Shown piece by piece: positions 57,415-64,000 of a stretch of DNA of 64,000 nt (position 1 is its first letter; each line of letters begins with the position of its first letter). A program made the translations under genes and the position numbers. Below the pieces are notes generated by a model that saw only the letters and a program-made list of their open reading frames with translations, was not told where the DNA came from and did not search any database. The stretch comes from Leptidea sinapis (Eukaryota; Arthropoda; Insecta; Lepidoptera; Pieridae), in NCBI RefSeq assembly GCF_905404315.1, contig NC_066265.1, positions 34,062,501-34,126,500 on the forward strand, written 5' to 3'.

Positions 57415-57897
57415 TGTTAATTTGTTGACGTCAGGAAGTCGAGCGGACCGAATGGCATTTCTGCAGTCGTGCTTAGAACGTGTGCACCTGAGTTAACGCC
57501 GGTGCTAACGCGTTTATTCCGGCACTCTATTCAAAAGGCGTAGTCCCTGACTCATGGAATTCAGCCCTTGTCCATCCGATCCAAAAAAAAGGAGACAGTT
57601 CGGATCCGGCAAACTACATGCCTATTGCTCCCTCCCTGCTCTCCAAAATCATGGTGAGCATAATTAACCGCCAGCTCTTGGTATACCTAGAGGGTCACCA
57701 GTTGATCAACGACCGGCAGTACTGCTTTCGCCATGGTCGGTCGACTGGCGATCTTCTGATATACCTAACACATAGATGGGCGGTGGCTATTGAAAGCAAG
57801 GGGGAAGGCCTGGCAGTTAGCCTGGATATAGCGAAGGCCTTTGATCGTGTATGACGCAGGGTGCTCCTCGCAAAACTTCCATCATTTGGGCTTCCGT
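57415..57897 (+). mobile_element. LINE family A, reverse transcriptase segment
   Basis: It runs from the DVRKSSRPDGI region, through NRQLLVYLEGHQLINDRQYC, to GEGLAVSLDIAKAFDRV (motif A catalytic Asp) at 57618-57854. A stop follows and homology ends near 57897. Confidence 0.8.
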
Positions 57898-58211
57898 TAT
57901 TCGGTATTCGGTAGATTTCTCGTAACAGTTATCGTCATGCTCGCTTAAATGCCTCTGCTGGTGGCGGCGACGTGGGGCGGGTCGTTCCCTTCCCTAAAAT
58001 ATGGTCGAGGGAGGCGATGGCTGGTCCATGCGTCATGCTCGTGAACGGGTGCTACTCGTGGTGGCTGGATGATCTTGTTACCGGGAGGTTTGCTTGATGT
58101 GTTTTTTATTATTATTATTTCCTTTAAAGTTAAAGTCATTATATATTTTATTTTATGAAATGCTCACATAATGCCTCTATTTATTTACGGTATGTGTGGA
58201 TTGATCCAGTA
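57898..58211. other. Unidentified insertion between two family A segments
   Basis: A GC-rich block (GGTGGCGGCGACGTGGGGCG) is followed by a TTTTTTATTATTATTATTT run. It replaces the middle of the reverse transcriptase, so it is either an inserted element with an (ATT)n tail or a deletion filled by foreign DNA. A minus-strand frame reads TSHRLPRPYFREGNDPPHVA, of unknown family. Confidence 0.35.
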
Positions 58212-58640
58212 GGGACCCAGTGCTCTGTAAACGGCTGGATCACTTGGCGTTGCGTAGAGACGTCGCTTCATTGTGTGTCTTCTACCGCATTTATCACGGG
58301 GAGTGCTCCGAAGAGCTGTTTAACCTGATTCCTGCCGCCGAATTCCACCTTCGCACGCCACGTCACAAGTTAGGATATCATCCCCACCATATGGATGTGT
58401 GAGGGTCCTCCACAGTGCGGTTTTCAAGGAGCTTTCTTCCTCGTACTACAAAGCTGTGGAATGAGCTTCCTTGTGCTGTGTTTCCGGGACGATACGACCT
58501 TCAAAAAAAGCGCGTACAACCTTCCTTAAAGGCCGGCAACGCTCTTGTGATTCCTCTGGTGTTGCAAGAGAATGTGGGCGGCGGTGATCACTTAACACCA
58601 GGTGACCCGTACGTTGGTTTGTCCTCCTATTCCATAAAAA
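58212..58640 (+). mobile_element. LINE family A, 3' segment
   Basis: ERLDHLALRRDV-like residues (CKRLDHLALRRDVASLCVFY here), ECSEELFNLIPAAEFHL and RFSRSFLPRTTKLWNELPCA are followed by the tail GTGATCACTTAACACCAGGT and an A-run near 58635. It is probably the continuation of the segment ending at 57897. Confidence 0.8.
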
Positions 58641-59755
58641 AAAGCCGAGGTTAGGTCATGACCATTGTCTATCCCGAAATATTAAAGGCAACACCCGACT
58701 TTCGAACAAGTCCCAAGTACAAGAAGTAACGGCAATAAGTCTCATGTAAATGAAATGTCTAAAGCGATTTAAATTTTTCAGCAAAAATAATCGAATGTAG
58801 TGTGGTTTGTCTAATTTGTTCTGAACCCTTTAAAATGCCAATCTCTCACAAGCACGACGTACGCTTATTTCCGCAAGAACTACTAATTCAAAGTCCTTTC
58901 CAGTTTCAAACATTCTGGAGTTAAATTCCAAAGGTAAAAGAAGCACAAATATGCTCAATGAATACAAACACACAACGAATCTCCAACCTGTTTACATTAA
59001 TTGACTGTAAGTGTATTAACAACACCTCATATCTGTTATCTGGATCGCAACAAGTATATTGGATCATTAACGTGTATTGTATCTCAAGCATCGTGGGATA
59101 TTTGCGTAACTTTAGATGAAGCTATCTTGTTTAGTAATTGTTCCGCGGCAATAGTCGCGGACCTCAGAGAGAGTCTCCCACGTACTTTGGCTTCAGTAAC
59201 ACACGTTGATCTAGAGCTATTATCTTGGAAAAAGATACGTTATATCATTTAAAATGTTATAATGAAAGTTGAAGTGAAAGCGACAGTTTAATGAAATTAC
59301 CAGTAGCTGATGAGGCAGGGCGCGGTCTATCGGGACAGTTACATTCACATAATCTTCACTAATCTATCTTAAATAGTAGGTATACTTGAAATCTCTTTGG
59401 CGAATTTAAAAATTATTTCAACGGAAATGTTTGAATATTATCATTGTGTATGAGATCCCAGGTTCCCTTATTATAACGAGGCTTTAATCCCAAGGATAGT
59501 GAAAGATTGTTGCAAAATCCAAGACCATAACTAACACCTGAATTGAGAAGATGCCGGTTTAGGACTTTTAGCAGTAGCAGTAATGTGGAAGCTTTATATA
59601 TTATATAATTCAATACATCAGTCCCAAGTGTTATGATTTGTGCAAGCGATGTTATTTATCGGTTTGCGGGCGCCGTGGCCAGTGAAATAGCTCAGCTGTT
59701 GAGGCTTATGTCTAGTGTCTAAGGGACGAGCATAATTGCAATCGGAAATTTAAGT
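58641..59755. other. Stretch without recognisable gene
   Basis: An 83-codon plus-strand frame at 59001-59252 has no motif or splice partner. Confidence 0.4.
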
Positions 59756-59759
59756 TTAT

Positions 59760-59850
59760 CAATAGTATCCTGAGCGGCACTGCATTATTATGGGCAGGGC
59801 GTACCACTTTCCATCGGGTGAACGTCTTGTTAGGAATATTTTCTCTTAAA
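59760..59850 (-). mobile_element. SINE-like family S, reversed fragment
   Basis: ATCCTGAGCGGCACTGCATT and ATGGGCAGGGCGTACC are reverse-complement family S words. Confidence 0.6.
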
Positions 59851-59968
59851 AAAGCGAAAATGAAACTCAATACTGACCAACGTAACTGAGTGGTCGCCAT
59901 TTGCCCCGAGGATAAGTACTATCTGGGGAATAAGTTATCAAATTTTTTAGTTCATCTATTAACTAGTT

Positions 59969-60183
59969 GTTTTTTTATGGAAGAGGAGGACGAACCTACC
60001 GGTCACCTGGTGTCAGGTGATCACCGCCGCCTACATTCTCTTGCAACAATTTAGAAATCACAAGAGCGTTGCCGGCCTTAAAAGGCCTAAAAGGCCTTTC
60101 TAAAGAAAGGTGTAGACGATTTTCTTGAAGGAACCCATGTGGTATGGTGCTGGAAACACCGTACTAGGAAGTTCATTAAGCTA
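59969..60183 (-). mobile_element. LINE family A, 3' tail fragment
   Basis: GTCACCTGGTGTCAGGTGAT, GAGCGTTGCCGGCCTT and a GGAACCCATGTGGTAT block are the reversed family tail. A small local duplication of AAAAGGCCT is visible near 60085. Confidence 0.7.
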
Positions 60184-61228
60184 TAAGGAAATATGTGTTT
60201 CTAAGTAGTGATACTCCGAGCTTATGGTGACCACTACCATCGTTCACGATGTAACACTTTGTACTTTTTAAATACTTTTGTATACTAATAATAATTTTTC
60301 ATTATTTACAATGCGGCCATTGTGGAATTGGTCATTTTGTTTTTTATCGCATGATTTTAAAAGATCGTTTTAAATTTGTAAGAACAGAAGGAAAAAAAGT
60401 CCAAGCGATCATCCTTCTAATGATTGATTCTCTTTTTATCCTCCTTCTGAGACATATATAATAAGTTATATCCATCGCTGTTTCATTTCGTTATATTCAA
60501 TTAGGTTATTAAAGCATATTTCACCATATTTATACTTTAGACGCGAAATTAATATACCTACATAAATAATAAACAAAAACTAGGTTCATCATTAATTTTG
60601 AATCAATTAGATAGCAGTTCAAATAATACTGTCTCTTTTTTATTGTTCGTTTTAGTAACGGCAATTAGTATTGCTATCATGCTATCTATAATACTAATCT
60701 ATGCTAGATACAGCCCGCTCCCAGGCAGTGACAATAGGATTGCTGTTGGTTACGCTTTGGGTACAAAAAACTAAAAAAGTGCCAATCTAATTTAACAGAG
60801 ATTTCAAGATCGATCGAGTTTCTCGATGATTTCAATTTAAAACATCGAGAAACAATTTAGTACATAAATATTTCGAGTGTAGTATTACAACACATAGATG
60901 AATTGTAATAGCCTGTAACACAAACTGAATGTCTTACTTCGGCAAAGTGCGATTAAAGCTCGCCCACTCGACGCCTTTGGTAACAGCTATCAAGTTTGAT
61001 TTCATAACTACTATTTGTAGGAAGCTCGTAATGACTTGCGTACTGTTTGGCATAAGGAAGTATATCTACCTAAACTCTGAGAACTAGAATCTAGTCAGGA
61101 GTCTACAGTTCAATATTTATTGTAGACGCTTTCGAATCGGGTTGCATTATAGATTAGGTTGAAAGTAGAAAATATTATATCACTGGATAGTTTAGCACTC
61201 TGAAATGTACAACAGAGGCGAACTCCAA
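60184..61228. other. AT-rich stretch, nothing recognised
   Basis: No gene or element recognised. Confidence 0.4.
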
Positions 61229-61229
61229 C

Positions 61230-61425
61230 ACTTTATTAATAAGAAAATGTAACGGTACGAGCAACACATTCACCTGATGTTCAGCGCCCGTTACAATGCA
61301 ATGCCGCTCAGGATTCTTGGAATACTCAAGATTCTGAGCAGCATCGCAATTGTGCTCGTCCAATTGCGACATTACATGTTCAGTCTCATTAGTCCAGTCA
61401 TTTCACTAACTATTTACTACTATAT
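61230..61425 (+). mobile_element. SINE-like family S, degenerate copy 4
   Basis: ATTCACCTGATGTTCAG, CGTTACAATGCAATGCCGCT, CAATTGTGCTCGTCCAATTG and AGTCATTTCACTAACTA follow the family order with many substitutions. Confidence 0.6.
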
Positions 61426-62184
61426 GCACATACAAATGGAAGATACCCACATAATAAAGTAGAGAAATGGTGAAGAACGCTATCAAACAAATAATGCAGT
61501 TACGCCGGCTGCATAATATTATTACAAATGTTATAACCGGCCCCTGTCCCGTAAGCAATTTCACGTATAAATACCAAAGTGTTACAGATGACTCCTTATG
61601 TAGAACTCACTCACGAAGTGTAGTGTGGCCAAACAATCGGCAGATTTTTCAATCTCCAGCGTCGCTCGCGCATGTCAGCAACTATGTATATGAAAAGGCT
61701 GCTTTCTTTTTGGCACTGCTTAATTCGTTGGAGTTAAAAAATTAATTGACATACATAATGGCCCAATTATGTAATGTGCGGAAAAAGCTCAGAAAGACTT
61801 GTTAACTAGGCACTGCTATGCTTTCCTGCAGCTCTCAAAAGCACCTGTCTGATGAAGAGTTCATCATCGGTGAAATGTCACCGAGTTGATTTCGAATTTT
61901 GAATGATGATTTTAAAGCATGCTCCATCTATAAAGCCACTAGAAGTCTTACTACTATTACAATATTACCTACTTGTATGGTTGGTTTGTTTCTTTACAAT
62001 GGAAATAATAATTTTGACTAAGGATAAATTAAATTTAAATTTAAGACAAAACCACAAAGAAAAAAATTTAACCAGGAATATTGATTGCCGCACGATAAAA
62101 ACCTTGGTCGCTTTTGTTATAGTATTACCTTACCACATGAACGTTTTTTTACAATTATTTTGAATTCCTTAACTTGTTTGTTTT
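61426..62184. other. Stretch without recognisable gene
   Basis: Frames at 61467-61745 and 61903-62163 lack motifs, signal peptides with plausible splice context, or repeats. Confidence 0.4.
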
Positions 62185-62345
62185 GTACATTTTCTGGGAT
62201 CATCTATTAAAAGCATATAGATCTCCGTACAAAAGACTTACTAACTCGACTTTAGTGATAACAAGTTTATATTTATTCCTGGTGTTAACATTATGGTAAT
62301 CAGGGTTTCTAAAAAATTCGCTGAAACATTGTAGATCTTAAACCA
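62185..62345 (-). mobile_element. LINE family D, ORF C-terminal fragment
   Basis: The minus strand encodes SEFFRNPDYHNVNTRNKYKL, matching the DFARNCHNHNVNTRNRHKL block at 4.9 kb. Confidence 0.6.
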
Positions 62346-63490
62346 CGTCAACACTATAATAATCATAAAGTAATAGTATTTTTGAGCAAATTATCTCCCA
62401 ACACTATCTATTATTTCGTGTTTCCATATCTGGGACAGTGTGCTCACTTCTTCAGGACTAGACCATGCAGTTATTACCTTTGTCCTTTTTGTTTAACTGT
62501 GTCAATCAATAACAACTTACAAAATTATAATAAATTGTTTTATTTCTCCGGATTGACATTAATCTACTTATTGACCCAGCTTTGATATTCACGCAATAAA
62601 TATCTTTCGCAATATCCACTTGGACTCGTCATTAAAGATTTTAATGAGTAATAAGAGCGAGCATGGTTAGTTAAAATAAGAATAAAAAAAGATCTCAAAT
62701 CTATCAAGAGTGTAGTGCGTCTCTTACATTTGATATTTTGAGATAACGATAGTGTTCAATTCATAAGCCACCCAAATCTGTGCACGCTGCCTCCCTAATT
62801 ATTATTCCTCATAAAATAATACTCCTTCTAAGACTAGAAATATGCAGTGAAAGTAGATTAAGTATAGGACACGTGAAAGAATGGGAACAAACACAGAGAT
62901 AAATAATTGTTTTTACAAGATGTTTACTCTATTTTTTACCATTGACCACGAGAAATTAAATTGTAGGTAGAAATGAATAATTTATAGTAATCATATGTAT
63001 TTTATTACAAAATAATGTATGACAGAAGAAATGGTTGAATATAAATACTTTTTTTTGTAAGTCAAAATGAAGAATATATTCACAAATTGAAAAAATTTAA
63101 CACCTCACAGATTTCTACTCGATCCAGGAAGGCCCTAATTAATATTAATTAAAGCTATTCCTTATTGCGTCGACGTAAAGGAAGTGAGATGTCATTCAAT
63201 AAATGATTTCTCTTTCTCACCATACGCTTGCAAATATAATTTAGAAGTACAATTTATGTATCTTGCGTCGGGCTAGACAAATCGACCTAGCCTTTGAAAG
63301 CTGCTTAGATCGAGTCTCCAGATTTCCTTTGTTTCATTATAATCCGCGGAATCATGCAACAAACTTCCTCATTTCAAATTGCTACCAGATGAAAGCTCCT
63401 CACTATTGCCAGATAAACATTGTGTCCTAAGGTCGGGCACACTTTCAATTTTCATCTCCATGTTTAGCTCAAATCATGTTGTAAGACTGA
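62346..63490. other. AT-rich stretch, nothing recognised
   Basis: No gene or element recognised. Confidence 0.4.
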
Positions 63491-63491
63491 T

Positions 63492-63546
63492 AAGTTTAAA
63501 ATTGATAAAATACGTTTGACAAACGTATTTTATCAATTTTAAACTT
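63492..63546. repeat. Perfect 26-bp inverted repeat (hairpin, 3-nt loop)
   Basis: The arms at 63492-63517 and 63521-63546 are exact reverse complements around GAC. One end merges into a family D fragment (63545-63615, minus strand, YNMVPE-like), so one arm may be native LINE sequence and the other its inverted duplicate. Confidence 0.9.
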
Positions 63547-63615
63547 TTGAACTATGTAAAACATTTGTTTTGTAGATTTTCTGGAACCATGTTGTAAAAG
63601 TATATAATATTATAA

Positions 63616-64000
63616 TATTATAAAAGTATATACATATTTATGTATCAATTTAGGTTTAGGTTAGGTTTAATGAATGAACGCACGTACGGGACGATAATAG
63701 CTATTAGGTAACTATATTTGATATAACTAAATTACTTTTTTGCCAATTGTAATCTAAGTAATGCTTAAAATTCACAAAATAAAGTTTTATACATTTGATA
63801 TAATTTTATAACGATGATAGCATCCTTACATGGATGAGAACTATTACAAATAATATTAAAAAATAAGAATTCTCATCTCACGGGGACACGTTGGACACGT
63901 GGTTGGCCGCGTTGTCATATTTGTACCTGCATGTGATCGATCTCACCATCTGATGGTCATTATATTATGGCGATATGAATAAATATAAACATAAATTTTA
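63616..64000. other. AT-rich stretch, nothing recognised
   Basis: TTAGGTTTAGGTTAGG near 63651 is too short to be a telomeric repeat array. Nothing else recognised. Confidence 0.4.

Noticed and set aside
63648..63672. Telomeric (TTAGG)n repeat
   Set aside because: Only about three imperfect units, as expected by chance in AT-rich DNA.
1..64000. CRISPR arrays, rRNA genes, bacterial-type operons
   Set aside because: No regularly spaced repeats and no rRNA-like sequence were seen. Spliced genes and LINEs show this is eukaryotic nuclear DNA.

Overview
This window looks like lepidopteran (moth or butterfly) nuclear DNA. It is AT-rich, has short insect-type introns, and is crowded with decayed transposons of families I associate with Lepidoptera. 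These include a CR1/Jockey-group LINE called 'family A' here, a second LINE called 'family D', RTE-type LINE pieces, mariner/Tc1 elements, tRNA-derived and other SINEs, and MITEs. No rRNA, canonical tRNA or CRISPR array is seen. Family names rest on motif recognition, not on database searches.

Host genes are few and small. I can support two complete ones, both on the minus strand and about 1.6 kb apart. (1) A three-exon gene at 32861-33559 encodes a 183-residue predicted secreted protein of unknown family. (2) A two-exon gene at 35144-37229 encodes a 73-residue single-domain Kazal-type inhibitor with only four cysteines. In both genes the first coding exon is 19 nt long (six codons plus one base) and the intron splits the signal peptide. 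On the plus strand, 3932-4022 looks like the first coding exon of a larger gene whose other exons I cannot find. A second possible non-coding plus-strand first exon ends at 34322.

Layout. 1-3 kb: AT-rich, with a perfect hairpin at 1508-1547. 3-4 kb: a reverse family D copy, then the promoter-like region and first exon. 4.6-5.6 kb: LINE tails. 7.5-13.1 kb: unknown GC-richer islands, a MITE, a SINE and a THAP zinc-finger remnant. 14.3-21.3 kb: a block of LINE copies, the longest 2.3 kb. 22.7-26.6 kb: a MITE and two unrelated mariner relics. 28.8-30.7 kb: a Jockey relic abutting a family A copy that carries a 28-bp perfect inverted repeat. 31.6-37.3 kb: a SINE, a MITE and the two secreted-protein genes, with a SINE and a Tc1 relic inside the Kazal intron. 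38.3-41.2 kb: a SINE and a LINE whose reverse transcriptase frame is still open. 43-64 kb: mostly AT-rich DNA with scattered LINE, RTE and SINE fragments.

Apart from the two secreted-protein genes, the genes do not form a visible pathway. The window reads as intergenic or intronic sequence in which transposons have piled up, some of it possibly lying inside a long intron of the plus-strand gene that starts near 3.9 kb.
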